This document shows positions 18,385-27,924 of a stretch of DNA of 53,330 nt, one piece after another. Below the pieces are notes generated by a model. The model had not been told where the DNA came from. It did not search any database and saw only the letters and a list, made by a program, of their open reading frames with translations. The stretch comes from an uncultured Flavobacteriaceae bacterium (GTDB lineage Bacteria > Bacteroidota > Bacteroidia > Flavobacteriales > Flavobacteriaceae). The translations under genes were made by a program, and so were the position numbers. The stretch spans positions 1-53,330 of the forward strand of contig CAKZOR010000132.1 of the NCBI GenBank assembly GCA_937136755.1. The letters run 5' to 3'. Each line of letters opens with the position of its first letter. Positions within the stretch are counted from its first letter, which is position 1.

Positions 18385-19944
18385 CTACTCAGCGTCCCAA
18401 ATACCCTGTATAGGAGTAATTTTTAAGCCACTGTATACATGGGTCTCCGCTGCATTATTTTCAATTTTAAGCTGATGAAACGGAAGGCTGTTAAAAAACT
18501 GTGCCGTCATGACTTTTTGGCCATTGTTAAGGAAAATCTCTACAGAGGACTGGTCTAAAAATATAGCTACTGGAATATCTTTAGGGGGCAAATCTCCAAT
18601 AGGTCCTGTCTGAATGGTCTTAAAATCTTCTTGAAAATCTACCAAACCACTGGCACTTCTGTCTATGGACATCTGCTGGTTTTCTGGATCTAAATGAATA
18701 CTTAAGCGCTCCTGCTTTTGATTGACAAATGAAAGACTCATGGCAGATCCATCCCAAATGAAATCTATTTTAGATTGATTGAGGTCTTCTGAATATGTGA
18801 CTATACTTTGGCCAGCATCAATGGAAACATTTTTTCCCTCGTGGTCATTGCCTAAAGCATCCCATACCGGGGCTGGAGTGCTAAATAGCGTGGGAACCCC
18901 TTGAACGTCTTTTAGAGACAGGGTCCTCGGTAAGGTCATGGCACTGCGCCATCTTTCTGTGGGGGTATTTTGAGCGTAGAGCCAATTGCTCATCCAGCCA
19001 ATAAATAATCTAGAGCCATCTGGGGTGTGGTTGTAGGTCACCCCCGCGTAATTATCAGTCCCCCAGTCTACCCATTGGTCTTCTTTTTGGTCAGAGACAA
19101 ATGTTTTCCCATCAAAATCTCCTACAAAATACTGTGTGCCACTCCCTCCATTGGGAGCGCCCGGGTTAATGCTAATAAACAACACCCACTTTTCTGTTCC
19201 TGTGGTTTGATCTGTAAAAGAAAACAAGTCTGGACACTCCCAAACACCCCCGTGGGCCCCCTGGTCTTTTCCAAATTCACTTTGCTTTTCCCAATCAATT
19301 AGGTTGTTTGATCCCCATATTTGCAAATGGTCTCCAGCTACCAAAAGCATGGACCAAGCATTGGTTTTTTCATTCCAAAATACTTTGGGATCTCTAAAAT
19401 CTTTTACCCCTGAATTTCCTATAACTGGGTTTTCAGCATACATTTCCCAGCTGTCACCTCCATCTAAACTATAGGCAATTCCCTGAGTTTGGTAATCTGT
19501 TTTTCCTGCTTTTTCGCCCTCCATGAGGTGGTAGGTGAAAATAGCAATCATAGCTGGATTTTCTTTGGTTCCAAGACCTGAGGTATTCTCAAAATCTACT
19601 ACGGCAGATCCGGAAAATATATAGCCGTGTTGGTCCGGAAACAGCGCTATGGGTTTGTGTTCCCAATGCACTAAGTCTGTAGAGATGGCGTGCCCCCAAT
19701 GCATAGGCCCCCAAACAATGTCTTCTGGGTAGTACTGATAAAACAAATGATATACGCCCTTATAATACACCAAACCATTGGGATCGTTCATCCATTTTTC
19801 TCTTGGGGTAAAGTGGTATTGAGGCCTGTGCGGCTCTTGGTACAAAGGGGTTTCGTAAGTTGCCATAGATTCTGTGGGGTTGCTGCTATTTTTACAGCTG
19901 CCCAAAACTAAAAAAAGAAATAAGAAAATCGCTGAATTTCGCAT
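18385..19944 (-). CDS. GH32 glycoside hydrolase lipoprotein (fructanase/invertase-type)
   Basis: 519 aa; lipobox LVLGSC; YHFTPREKWMNDPNGLVYYKGVYHLFYQYYP, FRDPKVFW, WECPDLF. Confidence 0.94.
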   Translation of the reverse strand: MRNSAIFLFLFLVLGSCKNSSNPTESMATYETPLYQEPHRPQYHFTPREKWMNDPNGLVYYKGVYHLFYQYYPEDIVWGPMHWGHAISTDLVHWEHKPIALFPDQHGYIFSGSAVVDFENTSGLGTKENPAMIAIFTYHLMEGEKAGKTDYQTQGIAYSLDGGDSWEMYAENPVIGNSGVKDFRDPKVFWNEKTNAWSMLLVAGDHLQIWGSNNLIDWEKQSEFGKDQGAHGGVWECPDLFSFTDQTTGTEKWVLFISINPGAPNGGSGTQYFVGDFDGKTFVSDQKEDQWVDWGTDNYAGVTYNHTPDGSRLFIGWMSNWLYAQNTPTERWRSAMTLPRTLSLKDVQGVPTLFSTPAPVWDALGNDHEGKNVSIDAGQSIVTYSEDLNQSKIDFIWDGSAMSLSFVNQKQERLSIHLDPENQQMSIDRSASGLVDFQEDFKTIQTGPIGDLPPKDIPVAIFLDQSSVEIFLNNGQKVMTAQFFNSLPFHQLKIENNAAETHVYSGLKITPIQGIWDAE

Positions 19945-20040
19945 AGGAATGAATTGTTTGTGTAAAAATAGATTTTTTCTAAAAACACCCCCTATTAAAT
20001 TACAGATTTACGACCTTAGCCTTCAATACTCTTAAAAAAC

Positions 20041-20646
20041 ATGCCTGAGAATCTCTTAATTATATTTGCTAAAAATCCGGTAATTGGCCGTTGTAAGACA
20101 AGACTAGCCAAAGGTATTGGCCCAGAAAATGCCCTTGCTGTCTACCGCATATTACTGCAACATACTGCCCAAACTACCCGCAGCTTAAAAGTAGATAAGG
20201 AAGTGTTATACACGGATTTTATTGACCATGAAGACAGTTGGGATTCCACTATTTTTAAAAAAGAGCTTCAGAGCCCTGGAGATCTGGGCCAAAAAATGCA
20301 AGCTGCATTTGAAGCGGGATTTAAAAAAGGCTATCAAAAAATAGTGCTGATTGGAACAGATTTAATCACTTTAGAGCCCAGTGATATTGAAAAGGCTTTT
20401 GAAGCTCTTGACAGCAATACGGTGGTTTTTGGTCCCGCCCAAGACGGCGGATACTATCTCATAGGGCTCAGCCAAATGAAACCTGAGTTATTTAAAAACA
20501 TTCCCTGGAGCACTTCAAAGGTACTTACTAAGAGTCTTGAAAAAATAGACCATACTTACCAATTGCTTCAAATAAAAAATGACATAGATACGGTAGAAGA
20601 CCTAGCGGAAATTCCTGTATTTTTACCTTTTATTCCTTTATTATGA
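20041..20646 (+). CDS. TIGR04282/DUF2064-type transferase (arsenosugar-biosynthesis-type glycosyltransferase annotation)
   Basis: 201 aa; LLIIFAKNPVIGRCKTRLAKGIGPENALAVYRILLQHT, LIGTDLITLEPSDIEKAF, VFGPAQDGGYYLIGLSQ. Confidence 0.87.
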   Translation: MPENLLIIFAKNPVIGRCKTRLAKGIGPENALAVYRILLQHTAQTTRSLKVDKEVLYTDFIDHEDSWDSTIFKKELQSPGDLGQKMQAAFEAGFKKGYQKIVLIGTDLITLEPSDIEKAFEALDSNTVVFGPAQDGGYYLIGLSQMKPELFKNIPWSTSKVLTKSLEKIDHTYQLLQIKNDIDTVEDLAEIPVFLPFIPLL

Positions 20647-21458
20647 TACCAAAGCACCTAGAAGAATCTATAGCCTATTTAAAAGAAAAAGGATTTGACC
20701 GTCCAGAAGTAGGCATTGTATTAGGAACTGGCTTAGGGCAATTGGTTAATCACTTGACAGCGCCCGTAGAAGCCCACTACAATCAAATTCCTTTTTTCCC
20801 GCTTGCCACCGTAGAGTTTCACTCGGGAAAATTACTATTCGGAACCCTTGGGGGAAAAAAAGTAGTGGTCATGCAAGGCAGGTTTCACATTTATGAAGGC
20901 TATGACTTATTAGACGTCACTTACCCCATAAGGGTTATGCATGGATTGGGTATTAAACATTTACTGATCTCTAACGCCTCAGGCGCCATTAACCTCAACT
21001 ATAAAAAAGGCGAGATGATGCTCATAAAGGACCACTTAAACCTTCAGGGCGGTTCTCCCCTAGCCTTTAAAAATGTGGGGGATTTTGGAGAGCGCTTTGC
21101 AGACATGAGCGCACCCTATGACGCAAGCTTGAGTAAAATCATAAAAGAGATAGCCAAAGAAGAAAACATAGCGCTTCAAGAAGGAGTCTATGCTGCTGTA
21201 GTAGGACCTCAGTTAGAAACAAGGGCAGAATACCGCATGTTAAAAATTTTAGGGGCAGACGCTGTGGGCATGTCTACCGTGCCAGAAGTGATTGTTGCCA
21301 ATCATTTAAAACTTCCTGTAGCAGCTATTTCAGTACTCACGGATGAATGCGATCCTGAGCATTTAAAACCGGTAGATATTGCGGAGATTATTGGCATAGC
21401 TGGGGCCACAGAACCCAAAATGATCACCCTATTCACTAAGCTCATAGAGCGCTTATAG
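20643..21458 (+). CDS. Purine-nucleoside phosphorylase
   Basis: 271 aa; IGVVLGTGLGQL-like (VGIVLGTGLGQLV), FHSGKLLFG, MQGRFHIYEGY, LLISNASGAINLNYKKGEMMLIKDHLNL, VGPQLETRAEYRMLKILGADAVGMSTVPEVIVA. Confidence 0.94.
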   Translation: MIPKHLEESIAYLKEKGFDRPEVGIVLGTGLGQLVNHLTAPVEAHYNQIPFFPLATVEFHSGKLLFGTLGGKKVVVMQGRFHIYEGYDLLDVTYPIRVMHGLGIKHLLISNASGAINLNYKKGEMMLIKDHLNLQGGSPLAFKNVGDFGERFADMSAPYDASLSKIIKEIAKEENIALQEGVYAAVVGPQLETRAEYRMLKILGADAVGMSTVPEVIVANHLKLPVAAISVLTDECDPEHLKPVDIAEIIGIAGATEPKMITLFTKLIERL

Positions 21459-21468
21459 TGTTTAAAAA

Positions 21469-22479
21469 TTAATTCGAATACTGACCATACAGAGACCTTA
21501 GGGTCTTTTCTGCTGGCTTATTTTGTGGGGTAAATCGATTGTTTTCAGGGCCACCAACCCCTTTTAAATACATAAACCACTTCCAAATAAACCCGCCTTT
21601 GAACCAATGCTGTGACCAAAAAGTATCTACAATCGCCTGAATGGCCCGGGACTGAGCCCTTAAATTTACTGCCTCTTTATTTTTGTCTACTAGCCAGGGT
21701 TTGGCCCCCGTATAATCTACACTTCTATAGCCATACTCAGTAAACAAGACCTTCTTATCGCAGCTCAAAGCCAATCCCTGTATTTTCTTGAAATGGGGCT
21801 GCCAAGCCTGAACCAAGGTTTCATAGGAGGGGTCTCTCTCCTCTGACAAAGGAAAATAAGCATCTATACCTACAAAGTCTAAAGCGTCCCAAAAAAAAGT
21901 CTCCTCATACTCGTCCCAATTGGCGGCATAGGTGAGTTTTCCTTTATACACGCCTCTGATTTCTTCAATGAGCCCTTTCCAAAAGGCGGGCCTAGCTCGA
22001 ACAAAAGCCTTGAGTTCTGTACCTATGCAAAAAAGCGGGATGTTTAACTGCTGTGCCAAACGCGCAAAACGCAAAATAAAGGAACGGTATTGGTTTTCGA
22101 AAAGCACCCAATCTTCTACAGTGCTCATTTTAATATGGCCGGTGAAGGCACCCTTTCGAATCCAAATTTGAGGTTTTAACATGATTTGAATACCCCCTTG
22201 ACTAAGTGTTTCGTAATACTGTTGAATACCTGCTTCGGTCTCTCCGTACCACTGCCGATCAGGATGGTAATTGAGCTCTGGAGACGCTGTAGAACGCATC
22301 ATGGCAAAAGGCATTAGGGCTGCCCAATTGGCCTGCACCACATGAAACTGGGTCACATGTACGGCCGCTGCTTTTTCTCCAGAAGACACAAAACTGAGTC
22401 CATTTATTTTTGACTGTGCAAGCAACAAAAGACAAGGGCTTATTGCGCAAACAAAAAAGAGGATTAAAGAGCGGTTCAT
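21469..22479 (-). CDS. GH113-like glycoside hydrolase
   Basis: 336 aa; GIQIMLKPQIWI, IPLFCIGTELKAF, LDFVGIDAYFPLSEERDPS, VLFTEYGYRS. Confidence 0.8.
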   Translation of the reverse strand: MNRSLILFFVCAISPCLLLLAQSKINGLSFVSSGEKAAAVHVTQFHVVQANWAALMPFAMMRSTASPELNYHPDRQWYGETEAGIQQYYETLSQGGIQIMLKPQIWIRKGAFTGHIKMSTVEDWVLFENQYRSFILRFARLAQQLNIPLFCIGTELKAFVRARPAFWKGLIEEIRGVYKGKLTYAANWDEYEETFFWDALDFVGIDAYFPLSEERDPSYETLVQAWQPHFKKIQGLALSCDKKVLFTEYGYRSVDYTGAKPWLVDKNKEAVNLRAQSRAIQAIVDTFWSQHWFKGGFIWKWFMYLKGVGGPENNRFTPQNKPAEKTLRSLYGQYSN

Positions 22480-22570
22480 CGTTTTTTTATTTTAAAAGTA
22501 GGATATTTACAGGAAGAATTGGTGTATAAGAACAGATTGAACCCTAAAATTTAATTCAGGGACAGCACAA

Positions 22571-23929
22571 ATGGAACAAGTAGTCATTATTGGAAACGGT
22601 ATTGCGGGAATTACAGCCGCCAGGCACATTCGTAAAAATTCCGATGCCGCCATTAGCGTTATTTCTTCAGAGAACCCTCATTTCTTCTCTCGAACAGCGC
22701 TTATGTACGTCTATATGGGGCATATGACCTTTGAACACACCAAACCCTATGAAGATTGGTTTTGGAAAAAGAATCGTATAGATCTCATTCAAGACCATGT
22801 GACCCAAATAGACACTGAAAACAAATTACTACAATTAAAATCCTTAGATCCTATCCCCTACGACAAGCTGATTATTGCTACAGGATCTAAACCAACATTC
22901 TTCCAATGGCCCGGTCAAGAATTAAAAGGGGTGCAAGGCCTGTATCACAAAGGAGATTTGGAGCTTTTAGAAGCCAACGCTCCAAATGCGAAAGTCTGTA
23001 AAAGAGCCATAGTAGTAGGCGGTGGTCTCATTGGTGTTGAATTGGCGGAAATGCTTCACAGCAGGCACATTCCAGTGACTTTTTTAGTGCGGGATCAAAA
23101 TTTCTGGGAAGGGGTATTGCCCACACAAAACGCCCAATTACTCAACGAACACATCCTATCTAAAGGGATTGACCTTAGACTAAACACCGAACTCAAGGAG
23201 ATTGTTGGGGGTAGCAACGGTAGGGTAAAATCAATCATAACAAACTACAACGAACAGATAGATTGTGATCTTGTAGGTATAGCCACAGGAGTACAACCCA
23301 ATATAGATTTTATAAAAAACAGTCCTATCCATACCGATAAGGGTGTCCTTGTAAACAAGTACTTAGAAACTAATATCGAAGGCATTTATGCTATTGGAGA
23401 CTGTGCCCAGCAAACCGAGGTAAGCGGGCAAAGAAAGCCCATAGAGGCGGTCTGGTACACGGGAAGAATGATGGGCGAAACCCTCGCGCAAACCATATGT
23501 GGGAATAAAACCGCCTATAAACCAGGCCATTGGTTCAATTCTGCCAAATTTTTTGAGGTGGAGTACCAAACCTACGGATGGGTCAATTCAGACCATAAAA
23601 AACCGGCGCATGAGGTGCATTTTCATTGGCAGCATCCCTCAGAAAATATAGCACTAAGCCTAGCCTACCACAAAGACAGCCAGGTCTTATTAGGGGTAAA
23701 CAGTTTTGGCATGCGGCTCAGACATGTGGTGTTAGATGGCTGGCTCACAGAGCAAAGGACGCTTGAATATGTTTTGGCCCGTTGGGCCGATGCGCTTTTT
23801 GACCCAGAATTCACCAAAAACCAACTCCCTGAGCTCTTGGCCACCTATCAAAAAACGTTCGGCAAAGCGATACAGCCTCTGAAAAAAAATTGGTCTCGAA
23901 TTTTAAACCCTTTTAAAAAAAGTCTATGA
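22571..23929 (+). CDS. NAD(P)/FAD-dependent oxidoreductase
   Basis: 452 aa; VVIIGNGIAGITAARHIR, LIIATGSKP, AIVVGGGLIGVELAEML, NIEGIYAIGDCAQ. Confidence 0.9.
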   Translation: MEQVVIIGNGIAGITAARHIRKNSDAAISVISSENPHFFSRTALMYVYMGHMTFEHTKPYEDWFWKKNRIDLIQDHVTQIDTENKLLQLKSLDPIPYDKLIIATGSKPTFFQWPGQELKGVQGLYHKGDLELLEANAPNAKVCKRAIVVGGGLIGVELAEMLHSRHIPVTFLVRDQNFWEGVLPTQNAQLLNEHILSKGIDLRLNTELKEIVGGSNGRVKSIITNYNEQIDCDLVGIATGVQPNIDFIKNSPIHTDKGVLVNKYLETNIEGIYAIGDCAQQTEVSGQRKPIEAVWYTGRMMGETLAQTICGNKTAYKPGHWFNSAKFFEVEYQTYGWVNSDHKKPAHEVHFHWQHPSENIALSLAYHKDSQVLLGVNSFGMRLRHVVLDGWLTEQRTLEYVLARWADALFDPEFTKNQLPELLATYQKTFGKAIQPLKKNWSRILNPFKKSL

Positions 23930-25542
23930 GACGTATTCAACAATTAGGGATTGTATTGTTTTTAGTGGGGCTTTTCACCTTCAGCAGTACTGTTTTTGTG
24001 GGTCATTTTAGCCCGAACAAATCACAGCTCACTGCCCTGATGGCAGAAAAGGGAATTAGCTCTAAGGTGTTTGAATCAAAAGCTATGGAGGCCCTTACAA
24101 ACCGCTCATTTAAAAACATAAGCGCGCTTAAAACTGCTTTGACCGTAGTTATTGAAAGCACTAATGACACACATAGGGCTGCTGCAAAAAAGAAAGGGGC
24201 CACTAAAGCGGAAAGAAAGGAAGCTTATGGATCTATCGTATACAGCGCTCCAAAGGACTTGGCATTTGTTTTGGGAAAAGCGTCGGCCAAAGGCCTGGTC
24301 GCAGAAAACAGTCTACTATTTTTCTGGGCTAGTTTTGGACTAGGAATTTTAGGTGCCCTTTTATTTATAGTCCCACAAGTGATTACTGAAGGGTCTAAAG
24401 GGATTAAAAACAATGGTATTTATAAGCAGAGTAGCACCAGCAGAGGGCTTATTGCCTGGGGGGTGTTTGCTTATTTAGTCAGTTTTTATTTGCTGCTTTA
24501 CTTTGCGCCTCATTACGCCATTCACTGGACGCTATTATTGGACCCCATTTCTTATGCGTTGAATGGTGGCCCTGCAAGCCATTGGTTCGTGTATGGATTT
24601 ATGTATTGTGTAGTCATGGTGGTCATGGCTATAAGGATGTACATTAAATATAGGCATGTGAATTACCAGCTTTTAAGAACAACCTCTGTGCTGTTTTTTC
24701 AGATTGTCTTTGCCTTTCTCATTCCAGAAATCATGACCCGCTTGCAACTCCCTGCGACCGATTTTAAGAATGCCTTTCCTTTGGATTATGATTTCTTTTT
24801 TAGCTGGAACCTCAACAAACTCATAGACTCTGGTGGGCTTGGATTATTTATCTTGGTTTGGGGAATTGTACTAACGCTTGTGGTGGTCCCAGTTATGGTA
24901 TACTTTTTTGGAAAAAGATGGTACTGTTCTTGGGTTTGCGGCTGTGGTGGTCTAGCAGAAACCTTGGGAGATCCTTACAGACAACATTCCAGTAAGTCTC
25001 TTTTTTCCTGGAAAGTAGAAAGGTGGTTGGTGCATGGGGTATTGGTCTTTGCGGTGCTCATGACAGCCGCTACGCTCTATAGTTTTTTTACCGGGCATTC
25101 CAGCCTGTTGGGCATTCGAACACAGTCCATTCAAAACACCTATAGTTTTCTCATTGGGGCTATTTTTGCCGGTGTTATTGGCACTGGATTCTATCCTATT
25201 TTTGGTAACAGGGTGTGGTGTCGTTTTGGCTGCCCGTTAGCGGCTTACTTAGGCTTTGTACAGCGTTTTAAATCTAGGTTTAGAATTACGACCAATGGAG
25301 GGCAATGTATTTCTTGTGGCAACTGCAGCACCTATTGTGAAATGGGTATAGATGTAAGGGCCTATGCTCAAAAAGGAGAAAATATTGTACGCTCTAGTTG
25401 TGTGGGTTGTGGGATTTGTTCGGCGGTATGCCCTAGAGGTGTTCTCAAGCTAGAGCAAGGACCTGAGGCAGGGAGAATTAATCCAACAGAGATTCTACTG
25501 GGGAACGATGTTTCGCTTATTGATTTGCTCCAAAAAAAATAA
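23926..25542 (+). CDS. Membrane-bound 4Fe-4S polyferredoxin (NapH/NosR/CcoG-like)
   Basis: 538 aa, multi-TM; WYCSWVCGCGGLAE, WCRFGCPLAAY, CISCGNCSTYCEMGI and CVGCGICSAVCPRG. Overlaps upstream FAD gene by 4 nt. Confidence 0.88.
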   Translation: MRRIQQLGIVLFLVGLFTFSSTVFVGHFSPNKSQLTALMAEKGISSKVFESKAMEALTNRSFKNISALKTALTVVIESTNDTHRAAAKKKGATKAERKEAYGSIVYSAPKDLAFVLGKASAKGLVAENSLLFFWASFGLGILGALLFIVPQVITEGSKGIKNNGIYKQSSTSRGLIAWGVFAYLVSFYLLLYFAPHYAIHWTLLLDPISYALNGGPASHWFVYGFMYCVVMVVMAIRMYIKYRHVNYQLLRTTSVLFFQIVFAFLIPEIMTRLQLPATDFKNAFPLDYDFFFSWNLNKLIDSGGLGLFILVWGIVLTLVVVPVMVYFFGKRWYCSWVCGCGGLAETLGDPYRQHSSKSLFSWKVERWLVHGVLVFAVLMTAATLYSFFTGHSSLLGIRTQSIQNTYSFLIGAIFAGVIGTGFYPIFGNRVWCRFGCPLAAYLGFVQRFKSRFRITTNGGQCISCGNCSTYCEMGIDVRAYAQKGENIVRSSCVGCGICSAVCPRGVLKLEQGPEAGRINPTEILLGNDVSLIDLLQKK

Positions 25543-25740
25543 AACGTCCAATGTTTAAAGCACCTCATTTTAAAGTGGCTTATGTTTTATTGCTACAGAG
25601 GCAAAAATGCTGGGGGTTCGCCCACGATACTTTTGGATCCAAAAACCCATAAAATCATAGGTGTTTTTTTCAAGTAGTTACTTCCTATTCGCTAAATATA
25701 AAATTGTGGTAATTTAGCCCCGAGCAAACACTTTTAAACC

Positions 25741-26436
25741 ATGACTTCTCCTAAAATTATTGTGATTATTCCTGCCTATAACGAGGCCCAATCTATTGGT
25801 TTGGTCCTAGCGGAAATTCCTTCTGTGGTTAGTGAAGTAATTGTGGTAAACAATCGCTCTACAGATGAAACGGCAACGGTAGCTCAAAAAGCGGGCGCTA
25901 CCGTACTGACAGAAAACCAAATGGGTTATGGACATGCCTGCCTAAAAGGAATGGACTATGTGGCGGGATTGGAAGTGCCCCCAGACATTGTTGTTTTTTT
26001 AGATGGTGATTATTCAGATTACCCAGAAGAGCTATTGGATCTAATAGCGCCTATTATAGAAGAAGACCTTGACTTTGTAGTGGGAGCGCGCCAAAAAGCA
26101 CTTAGAGAAGTAGGGAGTATGACACCGCAACAAGTATTTGGAAACGCCTTAGCTTGTACTCTCATGAAGCTCTTTTTTGGGGCTACATTTACAGACTTAG
26201 GGCCTTTTAGAGCTATAAAATACAAGCGATTACTAGACATGAACATGTCCGACACCACCTACGGATGGACAGTAGAAATGCAACTAAAAGCACTTCGCAA
26301 CCACTTAAAATACAAAGAAATAGGGGTGAAATATAAGAAAAGAATTGGGGTCTCTAAGGTGTCAGGAACTTTAAAAGGGACTATATTTGCCGGCGTAAAG
26401 ATCCTGGGTTGGATTTTTAAATACAGTTTCAAGTAA
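25741..26436 (+). CDS. Glycosyltransferase family 2 (DPM/DPG synthase-like)
   Basis: 231 aa; IIVIIPAYNEAQSIGLVLAEIP, VVNNRSTDET, VVFLDGDYSDYPEEL, DLGPFRAIKY. Confidence 0.9.
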   Translation: MTSPKIIVIIPAYNEAQSIGLVLAEIPSVVSEVIVVNNRSTDETATVAQKAGATVLTENQMGYGHACLKGMDYVAGLEVPPDIVVFLDGDYSDYPEELLDLIAPIIEEDLDFVVGARQKALREVGSMTPQQVFGNALACTLMKLFFGATFTDLGPFRAIKYKRLLDMNMSDTTYGWTVEMQLKALRNHLKYKEIGVKYKKRIGVSKVSGTLKGTIFAGVKILGWIFKYSFK

Positions 26437-26437
26437 T

Positions 26438-27922
26438 ATGGAATACCCGCTAGCCTATATTATTATTTCCCTATACACACTCGCTTTACTGTTGGTGTTT
26501 TTTTACAGTTTAGCACAACTCAATTTGCTATTTAACTACTTAAAACACAAAAAAAAGGGTAACCATGGCCCCTTGATAGATTTGAGCAAAAAAGAATTGG
26601 TGCCTTATGTGACCATTCAACTGCCTATTTATAACGAAGCATATGTGGTGGAGCGTTTACTTGAAAACATAGCCTTCATGGAATATCCAAAGGACCGTCT
26701 TGAAATTCAAGTTTTAGATGATTCTACCGATGCCTCTGTAGAAAAAACAGCCTCGCTCATTAAAGGGCTTCAAGATAAAGGCTTAGACATTGTGCATGTG
26801 AGGAGAACCAATAGAGAAGGGTATAAAGCGGGCGCACTTAAAGAAGGGCTTGCCATAGCAAAAGGTAGCCTCATTGCTATATTTGACGCAGATTTCTTGC
26901 CACAAAAAGACTGGTTGCTTCAAACGGTCCCACACTTTGGAAGTGAAGACATTGGGGTAGTACAAACCAGATGGGGGCACATCAATAGAAATTACTCCAT
27001 ATTGACCAGAATTCAAGCCTTTGCATTAGATGCTCATTTTACCCTAGAACAGGTGGGAAGAAATGCCCAAGGACATTTTATTAATTTCAACGGTACCGCT
27101 GGGATTTGGAGAAAGGAATGTATCCTGGACGCTGGAAACTGGGAAGGAGACACTTTAACTGAAGACCTCGATCTTTCTTACAGGGCCCAATTAAAAAATT
27201 GGCGATTTAAATATTTAGAAGAAGTGGAGACTCCTGCTGAATTGCCCGTAGTCATAAGTGCTGCTCGTTCCCAACAATTTAGATGGAATAAAGGGGGGGC
27301 TGAAAATTTCAGAAAATCGGTAGTTAAGGTATTGCGCGCCCCTCATTTAAGTGGGAAAACCAAATTCCATGGGGTCATGCACCTCTTAAACTCTTCTATG
27401 TTCTTATGTGTTTTTTTAGTGGGCGTACTCAGTATTCCCATGATGTATATAAAGAGTGTTTTTGTAGAACTGGCCTGGGTATTCCAGCTCACAAGCTTTT
27501 TCATTGTCAGCACCATCATCCTTTTTGTTTGCTATTGGTTTACCTACAGGAACATCCAAGGAAAAGGGCTGGAGCACTTTATTCAATATATTGGGCTGTT
27601 CTTTACCTTTTTTACGGTAGCCCTTGGATTCTCACTTCACAACTCACTCGCAGTTTTAGAAGGTCATAGAGGGAAACGCTCTGAATTTGTGAGAACCCCA
27701 AAATTCAATATTAACTCTCTTAAAGACTCATGGAAGGGCAACCAATACCTGTCTAAAAAAATATCGCCAAATGTTTTAATTGAGGGAGTACTCATGTGCT
27801 ACTTTTTGTACGGAATGTATTTGGCGGTTCCTTTGAATGATTTTGGTTTGTTTCCTTTTCACTTTATGCTATTTTTAGGTTTCGGATTTGTATTTTTCAA
27901 GTCCTTAAGCGCTAAAATATAG
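26438..27922 (+). CDS. Membrane-bound GT2 glycosyltransferase (cellulose-synthase/CsbB-like)
   Basis: 494 aa; VTIQLPIYNEAYVVERLLE, LDDSTDAS, IFDADFLP, FNGTAGIWRKECI, TLTEDLDLSYRAQLKNW, QQFRWNKGGAENF (QxxRW), C-terminal TMs. Confidence 0.92.
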   Translation: MEYPLAYIIISLYTLALLLVFFYSLAQLNLLFNYLKHKKKGNHGPLIDLSKKELVPYVTIQLPIYNEAYVVERLLENIAFMEYPKDRLEIQVLDDSTDASVEKTASLIKGLQDKGLDIVHVRRTNREGYKAGALKEGLAIAKGSLIAIFDADFLPQKDWLLQTVPHFGSEDIGVVQTRWGHINRNYSILTRIQAFALDAHFTLEQVGRNAQGHFINFNGTAGIWRKECILDAGNWEGDTLTEDLDLSYRAQLKNWRFKYLEEVETPAELPVVISAARSQQFRWNKGGAENFRKSVVKVLRAPHLSGKTKFHGVMHLLNSSMFLCVFLVGVLSIPMMYIKSVFVELAWVFQLTSFFIVSTIILFVCYWFTYRNIQGKGLEHFIQYIGLFFTFFTVALGFSLHNSLAVLEGHRGKRSEFVRTPKFNINSLKDSWKGNQYLSKKISPNVLIEGVLMCYFLYGMYLAVPLNDFGLFPFHFMLFLGFGFVFFKSLSAKI

Positions 27923-27924
27923 GC

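Noticed and set aside
25551-25652. 33-aa plus-strand ORF (MFKAPHFKVAYVLLLQRQKCWGFAHDTFGSKNP) after the polyferredoxin gene
   Set aside because: No promoter, domain or compositional support; it runs through a hairpin and palindrome, so more likely chance.
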